The notes: generated from the letters alone by a model not told the origin. A stretch of 64,000 nt of DNA from Boothiomyces macroporosus (GCA_027604185.1 JADGKB010000040.1:47706-111705), one strand, 5' to 3'. Shown: positions 1-10,524, counted from the stretch's first letter. Numbers and translations are program-made.

Positions 1-1300
1 ATTTGAAGGAGGACTACCCAAAGTGGAAAGTACACGATGGCTTTTCGTTCTGCAATTACTCGTTTCTGCTTAGTACGGCTACCAAAGGTGATATTTTGCG
101 AATAGAAAGTATGATTCAGATGCGCCATGAATTACAGGATTCCTTTTTTAGAGCCATGTTTATTGGTGTAAATAATCCTTACCTTCAACTTGAAGTAAGA
201 AGAACCAATATCATCAGAGACACTTTGTATCAACTTGAGGGCAAAACCAACCATGATTTAAAGAAACAGCTGCGAGTGTCTTTCTTGGGTGAGGATGGGA
301 TCGATGAAGGTGGTATCCAGAAAGGTACTCTATACTAATAAGAATTCTTTCAAATAATTTCCAAAGAAATGTTTAGTTCAAATTATGGAATGTTTGTAAC
401 AAACGAAGATTCAAGAACTAGTTGGTTCAGTTATTGGGAAGGATCTTTAGATGAAGAAACTTTAGCAGAGTACAGCTTGCTCGGAAAACTGATCGGGTTG
501 GCTTTTTACAATGGAGTAGCTCTTGACATCAATTTCACTGCCGCTGTATATAAAAAATTGGTCAACACTCCTGTTCAATTATCTGATTTGACGGAATGGG
601 ATCCGGCACTGGGAAAAGGACTGGCACAACTATTAGATTACGAGGGCGATGTCGAGCAAGATTTTGGAAGAACGTTTTCAATTGACATGATAACTGTGTT
701 GGGAAAGCGAGTATCAATTGATTTAGTCAAAAATGGTTCAGAGATAATGGTCACTAATTCAAATAGAGAAGGTAAACTATATTAATATAGAATATGTTGC
801 ACAGTATCTGGAATGCTTCTTTTCAACAAGTGTGGATGAAGTATTCAGCGCTTTCCAACAGGGGTTCAATTCAGTAATGAATGGCTCAGCAATATCCCTC
901 TTTCGGGCTGAAGAAATCCAAGAACTAATTTGCGGCAGCCCTTCACTCGATTTTAAAGCGCTTGAGGAATCAACAGTGTATGACGGGTATGAGCCAGATA
1001 CCCCAATAATTAGGTATTTTTGGGAAATTGTCCAAGGTTTCACTGATGAACAAAAGAAGCAATTCTTGGTATTCACTACTGGATCTGATCGAGTTCCTGT
1101 TGGAGGTCTTGGCAAGCTGCAGGTAATTTTAGCTTACAAAGTTTGTTATCGCAAGGAATGGAACCGATAGTGACCGTCTTCCCACATCTCATACCTGTTT
1201 CAATGCACTGCTACTAAGCGAGTATTCTTCCAAAGAAAAGTTGCAAGATCGACTGCTGTTGGCTCTTGAAAACCGCAACTGTGGATTCTATCTAAATTAG
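1..1300 (+). CDS. HECT-type E3 ubiquitin ligase, C-terminal part (UBE3A/HUL4-like), 5' truncated by window
   Basis: Transfers ubiquitin from an E2 to substrates through a HECT-domain thioester cysteine. Exons are <1-324, 343-771, 791-1122 and 1142-1300, with introns of 18, 19 and 19 nt. The spliced fragment encodes 413 residues and covers essentially the whole HECT domain. Visible landmarks are NPYL near the N-lobe start, DEGGIQKEFF across the first intron, [15 protein letters not shown] and [17 protein letters not shown]. The catalytic cysteine is in PTSHTCFN at about residue 380 of the fragment, and the protein ends in a short hydrophobic tail. The domain resembles the E6AP/HUL4 subgroup more than NEDD4, and no WW or C2 domain is in view. 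The N-terminal region lies outside the window, so substrate specificity cannot be inferred. It is convergent with the next gene (61 bp gap). Confidence 0.93.
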
Positions 1301-1361
1301 CAAAAAATAATAAACAATTCTCACAAAATACTGTTGCACACTTTAATCATTTTTTAAAAAT

Positions 1362-2520
1362 CTAATAGACGGTTTGGCGCTTTGCTTGCGCTGCAAATTC
1401 ATCCTCCGGCGTAATAACTTCGTCCATATCTTTGAGAGGGTAAAATTCACCAGTTTTAATGCCAACATCAGCAGAGTACAAGCTGGTTCTTCCAACCTTT
1501 TCAATCAAACCAGAACTTGAAGCTTTCTCGTCGTTTACCATGAACACACCAATGAAAATGGTAAAGAATCCAACCAGAACAGAAATCATTTCCACCTTGA
1601 TTAGTAATAAGCTTACTGGAGAGGATTTTTGAACACCCTGCCCTAAAATAATCGAAGCGATGATGGTCGCGCTGGTAAAGAATACATAATAAACTACGTT
1701 AAATCGGAGAATACTAGGCGTAACGCGGTTTGTGGAAAACAAGTCTAATGCTTTGTTGAAATAGTTTACTTGGGTCATTGCGCAAACAAGAACTGTTAGG
1801 CCAAACACCCAGGTTGAAAAGTGCTTAAACTGATTGTCACCAGCAAAGGTCAATTTAACAGCAACAGCAAAGCCCTTTACTGCCATAACTGAAATGGAAC
1901 CAACCAAAGAGCAAATTGTAATGTATACAAGCATGTGAGTCTTTCCATAAATTGGACCAACTTTATAGATGAGATATAATGAGATGCTGATGATTGCTAT
2001 CATGTAAAACATGAATCCTGGTTGAACGAAATGCTGAAATACGCTATCTACCGTATCGTAAGACTCCTCCTCTGGAGCATGCAAAATAACAGTTAAAGAG
2101 CCCAAGACACATAATCCGCATCCAATAATTCCATCTTTACCCAGCTTTTCATTTAAAAAGATGGAAGAGAGTATAGTTCCAACCAAAATGGAGACCGCAC
2201 CCAACGGCGTTACCAATATGGCAGGTGCAAATGAATAAGCAAGAAAGTTGGCGATTTCTCCCATAACCACTATTATTAGATCTTCAATACTTGTCATAGT
2301 TCCAGCCCACCACATTGGTGTTTTGAGAAAGTCATAGTTCTCCCCCGCTTTGCCTTTTATTACACAACTATATACCTCCGTTCTTTCCAGACTCTATCAA
2401 CCCTTTCTTTGTGATGATAAAACTAATACCAATAAGCACTCCTGACGCCAGCGCTAGTCCCAGCCCAGTATACTTGTCTGCTTCTGCTTGTTGATCTGTT
2501 ATTACCCCCTGTGTGCTCAT
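1362..2520 (-). CDS. NIPA-type magnesium transporter family membrane protein
   Basis: Two exons (2376-2520 and 1362-2353, 22-nt intron) encode 378 residues. The start MSTQGVITDQQ precedes the first membrane segment GLGLALASGVLIGISFII. The family signature is clear: KAGENYDFLKTPMWWAGT, then GEIANFLAYSFAPAILVTPLGA, LNEKLGKDGIIGC and VILHAPEEE. About nine hydrophobic segments are present, as in the NIPA/DUF803 (drug/metabolite transporter superfamily) family, whose animal members carry Mg2+. The C-terminal cytosolic tail of about 60 residues is hydrophilic. Ion specificity is inferred from the family only. The start is 391 bp from the start of the divergent splicing-factor gene. Confidence 0.92.
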
Positions 2521-2911
2521 TATTGATTTTTCGATACTTGACAAACGTTTTTATAGTACAATATCCTTGGGGACAATGAATTAAAAAGCCTAAGTTCGTG
2601 AGACTTTAAAATAGTCACAGTGTGACATTAACACATTTGATGAGGAGCCAGTCAGGCTGATTATCAACATAACAGAATCGCAGCAGTAAATCAAAATGGA
2701 CTGAATGAGAGCCGCCGCCAAACAAAAATTGTCTATTCAGTTTGCAATTTGCCTATTAGAATACCTAAATTGGAAACCCGATCCAATGGACCCAACCGAG
2801 ACCACCAATACTTGCGCATCCGCCAGTCCAATAACGACGCCATTACTGCAATGCAACACCGCCAATTCAGTGTTGTTTATCGTGGACTAAATATTTTTTT
2901 TCTGGATCGAA
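2521..2911. other. Divergent intergenic region (NIPA / CCDC12)
   Basis: These 391 bp separate the divergent starts of the NIPA and CCDC12 genes. It holds one open stretch on the + strand (2705-2890) that lacks family similarity or a splice junction leading into the downstream gene, so I do not call it. It presumably contains both promoters; no TATA box is obvious. Confidence 0.5.
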
Positions 2912-3322
2912 ATGGGAAAATCACTGGTGGAGCAAAACGAAGAAAGAAAACAGAGACTGCAAAAGCTAAAAGAAATGACCAACGAAAAGAAGAGACCGAG
3001 AGAGGAGCAGGTAGAACTCACCTTCAAGTCCTACACGCCAGAAAACCAGGAACTGCAAACGTATGTCAAGGAAGCTCCAAAGTTTGGACCAGAGTCAAAG
3101 AATATTGTAGATACCGTGGAAACCAGAGCTGAAAAGATGAAGGAGCAGATAATGGAAGAAGAAAGCAAGAGGAACCCAGAATTGGATTTGAATAATCTTG
3201 CGCCAAAGAAGCCCAACTGGGATCTGAAGAGAGACTTGGAAAAGAGATTGGAGAGGCTTGATAAGATGACGATGATTGCGGTATCTGATCTCATTCGTAA
3301 GTTTAGGTCTGATGATAGGTGA
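2912..3322 (+). CDS. CCDC12 / cwf18 pre-mRNA splicing factor
   Basis: Single exon, 136 residues. Nuclear component associated with the Prp19/NTC part of the spliceosome in other eukaryotes (cwf18 in fission yeast, CCDC12 in animals). The N-terminus is a charged coiled-coil-like stretch (EERKQRLQKLKEM). The family hallmark LNNLAPKKPNWDLKRDLEKRLERLDK occupies roughly residues 92-118, followed by the conserved end AVSDLIRKF. The length is typical and both ends look complete. A spliceosomal protein is worth noting in a genome whose introns are only about 20 nt long. It is convergent with the amidotransferase gene (90 bp gap). Confidence 0.92.
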   Translation: MGKSLVEQNEERKQRLQKLKEMTNEKKRPREEQVELTFKSYTPENQELQTYVKEAPKFGPESKNIVDTVETRAEKMKEQIMEEESKRNPELDLNNLAPKKPNWDLKRDLEKRLERLDKMTMIAVSDLIRKFRSDDR

Positions 3323-3412
3323 GAGATTAAAGAAAGAAGGAAACATTGCTCTTGCAGTTGGACATGACCAAGTAATTGATGATGAATAATATGCCATTTA
3401 GTATTTATTTAA

Positions 3413-5095
3413 TTATTTTCTTCCATTGAAATTATTGAATAATCCCATAACATCTTCTGATGTTGGAATGCGAAGATTCTGCATTGACAGGGATCTTTGC
3501 CTTTCCAAAGCCTTTAAATAAGTTTCATCAATATCCCCAGTGATATAGCATCCGGTGAATACAGATACGTCAAACTTTTTGATTGCGGGATTGAATTTAG
3601 CTACAGATTCTACTAGATTTTCCAAATCCTACATTTAAATGATTATTACTTGATATATAATTTTTTCAGCGCCAATTTCCTTTGCAATCTGTTCGGTAGT
3701 ACGATTGTAGGCAATAAGTTCTTGTCTAGTTGGCATATCAATTCCATAGACATTTGGATACCTAATAGCAGGGGCACAAGAAGCAAAATAGACCTTTTTG
3801 GCTCCAGCCTCTCTTGCCATCATGATGATTTCACGAGATGTAGTTCCTCTCACAATTGAATCTAATTGTTAATGCAATGCAACCGTCAACAAGGAGTACA
3901 TTCTTCCCAGCAAATTCCATCGGCATTGGGTTCAATTTTCTTCTGACTGATTTAATGCGCTGGGTTTGGCCTGGCATGATAAATGTACGACCAATATATC
4001 TATTTTTGATGAATCCTTCACGATAAAGCTTGTTCAGCTTGTATGAGACTTGTAACGCAGCAGTTCTGCTAGTGTCTGGAACTGGAATAACAACATCAAT
4101 ATCATTATCTTCGCCCAATTCTTTAATTACTTGGGTTGCTAAGGCTTCTCCCATCGCTAATCGAGACTTGTAAACCGAAATGCCATCCATAATTGAATCA
4201 GGTCTTGCAAAGTATACATATTCGAAAATACATGGAGTAAAGTCTTTTGCCTCAGTACACTGTCTAACTGAAACACCCTCTTTGGTAATCATAACACCTT
4301 GGCCAGGTTGAACATCAATAAAGTCAGAATATCCTAATGATTCCAAAACAACACTTTCAGATGCCATCATATAATCGACACCAAATTCAGTTTTTCTAGA
4401 TCCATAGATTAAAGGGCGGAGGCCATGTGGATCCTAGCATAAATTACAAATTACTCTGAATCCAAGTATACCGAATCCTGCAATCATCAAAATACAAGCA
4501 TATCCACCCAAGCACATGTCAAATAATTTAGTTAATGCATTGAAAATATCATCTTCGTTGATTCTAAAATGAAGTTTGGATTACCTTGACTTTCCTGTTT
4601 GCTGCAAATGATCGGCAAACACATTTAGCAACACTTCAGAATCGGATTCAGTATTCACATGTCTATGGGCAACTTCATCAAGATACTTTCTCAACACTGG
4701 GGTGTTTGTCAAATTTCCGTTCTTGATTAATAAAATCTTACATGCGCACAAACCAAACCGTATGGGCTGTTGACATAGAACGGCTGGGCTTCTGAATTTG
4801 AGGAAGTGCCTGCTGTTGGATAACGAACTGCATAAAATCAATAATTACCATGGCCAACACCCATTGAGCCCAAGAGCTGGGTTAATTGCGAAGGTGGAAA
4901 CACATCCCTAACCATTCCATTAGCTTTGCACTGATATAATCGACCTCTTTGCCCACAAGTAACAATCCCTGCTGCATCCTTTCAATTAAATATTTTTACT
5001 TGACCACGATGCTGCAACAATCCCAACGCTTCGTATATTTCTGAATTACAGCTAGTGTTGGTGTCTGCTAAAATACAACCTGCAATTCCACACAT
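3413..5095 (-). CDS. ADE4: Amidophosphoribosyltransferase (glutamine PRPP amidotransferase)
   Basis: Catalyses the first committed step of de novo purine synthesis: PRPP + glutamine to 5-phosphoribosylamine (cytosol). Eight exons: 5000-5095, 4849-4978, 4742-4827, 4585-4721, 4455-4563, 3884-4433, 3650-3861 and 3413-3628. Introns are 20-22 nt and the product is 511 residues, the usual length. The N-terminal nucleophile follows the start (MCGIAGC, Cys2). Next come LLQHRGQDAAGI, the AHNGNLTN loop of the glutaminase domain and DPHGLRPL. The PRPP-binding loop [11 protein letters not shown] is restored across the sixth intron near residue 369. [15 protein letters not shown] and TGCYITGD follow. Retaining this enzyme argues against loss of purine synthesis in this organism. 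The gene points away from the His-rich gene. Confidence 0.96.
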
Positions 5096-5386
5096 TTTAC
5101 TAGATTTCAACAGGTGGAGAAAAAAAGTTGCTCAAAGAAAAAAAAATTCCTCTTTTTGGCCGATATGGGAAATTAAACTTTTTTAGAAATTTTTCAGAAA
5201 AACTAAGTCTGAAATGGGACGATTACTTGATGCAAGCCTTCTGCTATCTGAATGATAGAATGAGTATATCCAATTCAGATTTCGATAAGTTCTCAGAGCG
5301 TTTGCGTGAGGTTCTTTTGTTTCTCACAGGTTTTTGACAGTGGCACATTATTTCATTTAATATCCTTACCGTGAGAAAATGAATGG

Positions 5387-5394
5387 TATAAAAG
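5387..5394 (+). promoter_or_regulatory. TATA box of His-rich gene
   Basis: TATAAAAG lies 32 nt before the ATG at 5419, inside the 323-bp gap 5096-5418. The rest of that gap holds a poly-A-rich open stretch (5128-5337) that I do not consider a gene. Confidence 0.6.
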
Positions 5395-5418
5395 CCTACA
5401 GATTTGCCTATTTTCATC

Positions 5419-5796
5419 ATGATTTCAAACATCTTACCTTCAAACAAGTACTTGGACCAAATTGCCTGCGAAACTGCTGGACATCATCCTCATCCCCCAA
5501 AAATCCCTAAAATTCCTCCGCCATTCCATTACGGATGCTCTGAATCATTTTATCCCCTACATGGACATCATCCTCACTGTGGTCTTTCTGGAATGGAAAG
5601 TATTGTGATGAATGATTATCTTGGCGGTTTCCATGGACATCATCCTTATGGATATCCAGGCATAGGATTGTTCCATGGCCACCACCCTCATTCTTGTGGA
5701 TATCCTGGTGTTGGGTTATTGCACCCTCATTCATGGATGATGCAACAATCAATGAACCCTATGGCAAATTGGTTGCAAACACCATACGGTGGCTAA
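5419..5796 (+). CDS. His/Pro/Gly-rich protein with GHHPH repeats
   Basis: Single exon, 125 residues, not recognised as a known family. The sequence contains four GHHPH/GHHPY motifs at residues around 21, 50, 75 and 87. Each is set in a loosely repeated module (HGHHPH or HGHHPY followed by a Gly/Pro/Tyr/Leu stretch such as GYPGIGLF). The N-terminal 18 residues are not strongly hydrophobic and look unlike a signal peptide. Clustered histidines suggest metal binding (Zn, Cu or Ni), but that is inference from composition. The strong TATA box 32 nt upstream and the repeat conservation support a real, possibly highly expressed gene. Confidence 0.65.
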   Translation: MISNILPSNKYLDQIACETAGHHPHPPKIPKIPPPFHYGCSESFYPLHGHHPHCGLSGMESIVMNDYLGGFHGHHPYGYPGIGLFHGHHPHSCGYPGVGLLHPHSWMMQQSMNPMANWLQTPYGG

Positions 5797-5870
5797 GGTG
5801 GTAGCCAATGGTGTATGAAATCAAATAAACGTTTGGTTTAGCTTAATTATTTTATTTACCCGATCATCCA

Positions 5871-6506
5871 TTACAACTTTGAATTAGATTCACTCAATAC
5901 AACTTTCTTTAGAAATTCGCCCAGTACGTACCCAGTCAAACCCCAAATCTTGTCTTGACCAACATTCCAAGACGGCATCACAAACCCAGTATTCCTAAAG
6001 TTTTCAGTTTCCCTGGTTTTCAATAATGTATCAATATCAACCACAAACGCTCTTTCAACTTCTTCTGCATTGACTTGTAGTTCTTTGGGGTTGATTGGAC
6101 CGAGAAACCCAACAACACTGGTAACCTTTGTATTCCCACTTTTGTTTGGAACAGATACAAATGTTCCCAGTATCCGTATTGATTCAGGGCTGACTCCGAT
6201 TTCTTCTTCGGTTTCACGCAATGCAGTAGCAACAATGTCTGTATCCTCTTGATCCCTTTTTCCTCCAGGAAAGCTGACCTCGCCAGTATGCGATCGTAGT
6301 GTGCTACTTCTTACTGTAAACAGGATACTTGGTTTATCGTTTGTTATACAGAGCGGGATTAAAATTCCTGCTTCAAAATCAGTGTTTTTTTTCCAGGGTT
6401 TTTCTGGTATACTTGCCAGGATGCTCTTGTAATTCTCTATCGTAGCTTTGTCAAATTTAATAGGTGATTTTGGAGCCATGAAGGATATCAGTCGCTTAAA
6501 AATCAT
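5871..6506 (-). CDS. Nudix coenzyme A diphosphatase, peroxisomal (NUDT7/PCD1-like)
   Basis: Single exon, 211 residues. Hydrolyses CoA or acyl-CoA to 3',5'-ADP and (acyl-)phosphopantetheine. The CoA-pyrophosphatase signature SHTGEVSFPGGKRDQED (residues ~75-92) runs into a complete Nudix box ending RETEEEIG, with the catalytic glutamates intact. The LGTFVSVPNKSG and GLTGYVL segments also fit the family. The protein ends in SKL, a canonical PTS1 peroxisomal import signal, matching the location of NUDT7 and yeast Pcd1. Its ATG is only 27 bp from the divergent RFC start, so the two genes must share a tiny promoter or use sequence inside each other. Confidence 0.93.
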   Translation of the reverse strand: MIFKRLISFMAPKSPIKFDKATIENYKSILASIPEKPWKKNTDFEAGILIPLCITNDKPSILFTVRSSTLRSHTGEVSFPGGKRDQEDTDIVATALRETEEEIGVSPESIRILGTFVSVPNKSGNTKVTSVVGFLGPINPKELQVNAEEVERAFVVDIDTLLKTRETENFRNTGFVMPSWNVGQDKIWGLTGYVLGEFLKKVVLSESNSKL

Positions 6507-6533
6507 TGAAAAGTTTGTCCAGAAAGATCACAG

Positions 6534-7571
6534 ATGCAGGGAGAACCATCTCAAGAATTGCCTTGGTATCCTTGGATTAATCGTAGGATTGAAAAGTACA
6601 GACCAAAGTTATTGCATGATATAGTCGGGAATGAAGAGACTGTCCAGAGGTTATCGGTAATTGCAAAGGATGGAAACATGCCAAATCTAATCATTTCGGG
6701 AGCTCCGGGTATCGGGAAAACAACCAGCATCTTATGCCTAGCTCACGAATTGCTGGGCGATAATTACAAGGAAGCGGTTTTGGAAATGAATGCTTCCGAC
6801 GAACGTGGTATTGACATAGTAAGAAATCGCATAAAAATGTTTGCACAGAAAAAAGTTACACTACCACCAGGTAAACACAAAATTGTTATCTTGGATGAAG
6901 CAGACTCAATGACTACTGCTGCTCAGCAAGCAATGCGAAGAACCATGGAGATCTATTCCAGCACTACTAGATTTGCTTTGGCATGCAACTTGTCCACCAA
7001 AATTATAGAGCCAATTCAAAGTAGATGCGCCATTTTACGCTATACTAGACTCACAGATTTACAGTTGTTGACAAGATTACTTCAAATTTGCGAATATGAA
7101 AAAGTAACTAGAAATGTAACTTTAGGTAAACTACACGAATGAAGGTCTAGAGGCCATCGTATTCACTGCGGAAGGCGATATGAGACAAGCAGTTAACAAC
7201 CTCCAATCAACATATTCTGGTTTTGGAATTGTGACACCAGCCAATGTATACAAGGTTTGCGATCAACCACATCCTGTTGCTGTTCAGTCAATCATCAAAT
7301 CCTGTATTGATTGCAAAATTGAGGATGCCCTCTCTTTATTGGAAGATTTGTGGTCCAAGGGCTATTCGGCGGTAGATATAATTACTACACTCTTCAAAGT
7401 TACTAAATCGATGGAAATGCCTGAATTTCTGAGGTTGGAATACATCAAGGTATTTTTTTCTAATTTTAGGAGATTGGAATGTGCCATATCCGATTGTTGG
7501 AAGGCTGCCAGACCCTTTTGCAAATTAGCGCATTAATTTCCAAGCTTTGCAGTTTGAATCAAATTAAATAA
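6534..7571 (+). CDS. RFC4: Replication factor C small subunit (yeast Rfc4 / human RFC2)
   Basis: AAA+ subunit of the clamp loader that loads PCNA at primer-template junctions in the nucleus. Exons 6534-7125, 7145-7449 and 7470-7571 (19- and 20-nt introns) encode 332 residues. Features in order: KYRP box, Walker A GAPGIGKT (residues 56-63), Walker B ILDEADSM, sensor region [21 protein letters not shown] containing the SRC arginine finger motif, then [13 protein letters not shown] and the C-terminal collar helices. The order [10 protein letters not shown] and LAHELLG matches the Rfc4/RFC2 paralogue better than Rfc2, 3 or 5. Length is normal. Confidence 0.95.
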
Positions 7572-7758
7572 TAAATGATTAAACCTGCCTAAACAAATTT
7601 GTGTTTCGACGTGCTCAATGGAATATGGATATATAGATCAATGCGGATCTACAGTGTCCCAAATTTCGCTAATTCAAGATGACTAGGAAATCTGAGATAT
7701 CATCTTCACGCGAAAAAATTCCAAGATCCAAGTCTCACAGAAATATATTTATTAATAC

Positions 7759-8320
7759 TTAATAATTCATTTGCACTAGCGATTTGAGAAACGGAGTTGC
7801 TTTTTCTCCCTTTTTGAATTTGTTGAAGTGAAATATTTCAAAAGTGCTCGTAAAGACACTTTTCATAGGCAGCTCTGTATTTATAGGTATAATTTGACAT
7901 TCAAAGCAATACTGGCCCGGCGCTTTTATATAGATGTCTTCAAATATAAAGAAAATGTGGTATTGGTTTGTATTGGAATCCAAGTATATTCGGCCTTCTT
8001 TTGTCAGCTGTCCAAGCATATTCTGAGTATATGGCCGCTTGGAATTCACAGTTCCGTACAGATTCGACATTACCGCTTCTCTTGTCTCATCGAAGAGTAC
8101 TAAATTACATACAAAGTCATATTTTTGGAGCTAATCAGTAAATAACTACCTCTAAAACACTCTGGTTTACTGGGAAAGCAAGTTGTACTATTAAGGTGGG
8201 ATTCCTAAGTCAAAATATCTGTTACAGCGCCGTCTTTATTAATGGGTGAGTATTTCCACATTCTCGACCTGTGGTTGGCTCTTGGCGTATTAATACTGTA
8301 TAATCGGTTACCGCATTCAT
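7759..8320 (-). CDS. Velvet-domain regulatory protein (minimal)
   Basis: Velvet factors are fungal DNA-binding regulators with an NF-kappaB-like fold that couple development to secondary metabolism. Three exons (8226-8320, 8150-8204, 7759-8130; introns 21 and 19 nt) encode 173 residues. The N-terminus MNAVTDYTVLIRQEP matches the velvet start (Y-x-L-x-I-x-Q-Q-P). Later motifs are LYGTVNSKRPY, IFFIFEDIYIKAPGQYCFECQI and SVFTSTFEIFHFNKFKKGEKATPFLKSL, which align with the ssF-F-V-Y-s-A-KkFPG-estpLs core of VosA/VelB/VeA. The protein is essentially the domain alone, without the usual insertion or tail. The spliced frame closes exactly. A 187-bp gap separates it from RFC. Confidence 0.82.
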
Positions 8321-8868
8321 TATACTAAGTGATTTGAGGGATATATTATAAAGTGTTTTGATTCTCTTTTTCCAACTTCTAATTTCGCGCTGCTGTCGGT
8401 ACTCTTTCCTGATTGGCCAAGAAAAACGTGATATATGAGGGATGAAATCATTTTAATTTATCCACAGCCATTATTCAGCAGATTATCTGTAAAGTAAACA
8501 AAATGCGATCTACCCAGCGTTTTCCCCATGTATTTTGATAGAAATTGGCTAGGGTGAGGATTATTTGTGATCAGTGGACTATTTTTTACTCAAAGACCTT
8601 TTGACCATAACACGCTAGTTACTTTCACCGGCATGTTTTCATGGCACATCTGTAAAAGTAGGTGGAACCAAGATCCGATACCGAACACTAGCGATCCAAA
8701 CAAGAATATAATTGGAGGGCAAATCTTAATTTCATTACTGTTGATCTTGCAATTGTGGTTGCATTCAATTTCTGGTATTTTTAACAGTAAACAGGTCCAT
8801 GGGAATCCAATTTGAAATTTATGGGATGCTTGCTCAAGCTGCTCCACCAACCACACTTTTTTTTTGAG
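8321..8868. other. Unassigned divergent region between velvet and PTH2
   Basis: These 548 bp lie between divergent starts. Open stretches exist on both strands (8567-8815 +, 8590-8856 -), each with one hydrophobic segment. Neither has a convincing start, splice continuation or family match, so no gene is called. Promoters for both neighbours probably lie here. Confidence 0.45.
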
Positions 8869-9441
8869 ATGATAGGGTTACAAGACCTCGTCAACTTATT
8901 TATACGACATCCTCAAATCCTATTGGCTGTGTTCATTACCGGAATTACCATCGGGTACACACTATGCTATTTTGGATTGAAATCACAGAGAAAGTTGGAT
9001 ATTACAAAGCCGGCTAGTTCTAAATCGCTTCATACCAAAGATTACAACTGCAAAATGGTCTTGGTTATCCGTACTGATTTGGGAATGGGAAAAGGAAAGG
9101 TAGCAGCACAGTGCTCTCACGCTACACTGGATGCTTACCAAAAATCCCTGGAATCTGAAAAATGGAGTGAGTGGGTTGATTCATGGGAGACATACGGATG
9201 TGCAAAAATCACTTTGAAATGCAATGACGAAGACGAAATGTAAGATTGAACTGATTTAGGCTTCGATTGCAACGAGAAGCTAGAAAGAAAGGATTGGTTG
9301 CGCAAAGCATCTGCGATGCAGGTAAAACCCAGATTGCGGCGGGCTCAAGGACAGTACTAGCGATTGGACCTGGTAGATATTGCTAATATAGGCCCTGCAG
9401 AACTAATAGATGAAGTAACGGGAAATTTAAAATTGTATTGA
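8869..9441 (+). CDS. PTH2: Peptidyl-tRNA hydrolase 2 (PTH2/Bit1), membrane-anchored
   Basis: Releases tRNA from peptidyl-tRNA. The animal and yeast orthologues are mitochondrial-surface proteins with an N-terminal anchor. Exons 8869-9239, 9260-9372 and 9392-9441 (20- and 19-nt introns) give 177 residues, the same size as human PTRH2. An N-terminal hydrophobic segment (ILLAVFITGITIGYTLCYFGL, residues ~16-36) is followed by the catalytic domain: KMVLVIRTDLGMGKGKVAAQCSHATL, WETYGCAKITLKC, then [28 protein letters not shown]. An in-frame ATG at 8821 would add 16 residues. I prefer 8869 because it fits the family length. The stop lies one base from the stop of the convergent MAPKK. Confidence 0.93.
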
Positions 9442-9442
9442 A

Positions 9443-10524
9443 TTATTGTTTAAATGAATCTGTCCATTCCTTAAGATTAAACATACTGCCCTTTTGAACA
9501 AAAGGAGTTTCCTACAATAAACTCGTATTTACCAATAGCTGTTTGGGATGTGGACGCTGCAAAGGATCTTTCATCAAGCAAAACCCGCAAAAGTCTTCAA
9601 ATTCTGGTGTAAACATATTCTTTGGAAGAGTAGGGCTTTTTTCCTGAGTAATGAACTGCATCATGTCAAAATAGGTTTTCATTGCTTCGCTTGGGAATGG
9701 GAAGCGCGCCAATGCAATTTCCATAGCCACAAGACCAACACTCCAGACATCAGAAGCTGGAGTGCAAGGCGACCCTTCTCTGATTCGCTCAGGCTATATT
9801 TAATATGAATTTACTGCTAAAAAGCATTGAGTGCCAATAAACGTCATTGCCATAGTCTCGGCAGTTTCTTTGGATACGCCAAAATCAGCAATCTTGGCCA
9901 ATCCTTGTGAGCTTACCAATATATTGCTGGGTTTGATATCTATATAAGCCTCGTGGTACCTCTATGAACAATTTTGTGGTTTTCGTACAAATAAGTCAGG
10001 CCAGACAAAATCTGAAAACATATCGTTGATACTGCAATCTCTGGTATTGGTCCAGTTCTGTTGTAAATTGAATCTAGGGCACCCAGATCCATAAACTCTA
10101 GCATAATGTTGATCTCCTCTCCGTGCAAAAATGCCCCATAGAATGATACAATATAGGGTGATTGGACTACACGTAATATTCTGAGCTCTCTAATGATTTG
10201 CTTTTCAATTTTCTCTTGATTCTCATCGTTTGGTGCCAATTTCACTATTTTTCTGGCCATTGCAATTCCAGTGGGTTTGTGTAGTACTTTGCTGACAGTG
10301 CCTCCAGCCCCAGCACCCAAATTGCAAATAAACGTCAAATCTTCATTTACAAAGTTGATTTTAGAGTCCTTTTTCACATTATTTTCGTTTAAATCTGATT
10401 GAGGTAATTTTAAATTCGATAAGGAACCAAGTGATTTTAGAGCAGGCACGCCTAGTCTTTTTCGTGCTAGAACTGGTGACTGGATTGCTGCGGTTGTTGG
10501 AATTCCTATTCCCTGCACTCCCAT
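9443..10524 (-). CDS. MAP kinase kinase, tandem copy A
   Basis: Dual-specificity kinase of the STE7/MEK family. Exons 9960-10524, 9815-9939, 9533-9793 and 9443-9511 (introns 20-21 nt) give 339 residues. The glycine loop LGAGAGGTVSKV and MARKIV lysine are followed by the catalytic loop IVHRDIKPSN (split by an intron inside HRD), [16 protein letters not shown] and the APERI motif (split by an intron). The activation loop has Thr-x3-Thr, the MEK phosphorylation spacing. The frame extends upstream of the chosen ATG (10524) for about 18 codons without another ATG. A short N-terminus with a basic patch (VLARKRLGVPALKS) could serve as a MAPK docking site, which is inference. It has two paralogues immediately upstream. 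Confidence 0.92.

Noticed and set aside
2705..2890. Open stretch upstream of the CCDC12 gene as an extra exon or gene
   Set aside because: CCDC12 is full length from 2912 and no 20-nt intron links the two; no family features.
5128..5337. 69-codon open stretch between PRPP amidotransferase and the His-rich gene
   Set aside because: AT-rich, no motif, first codon is not ATG, and it occupies the probable promoter region.
8567..8856. Overlapping open stretches on both strands with one hydrophobic segment each
   Set aside because: No ATG-led family match and no splice junction of the local type extends either one.
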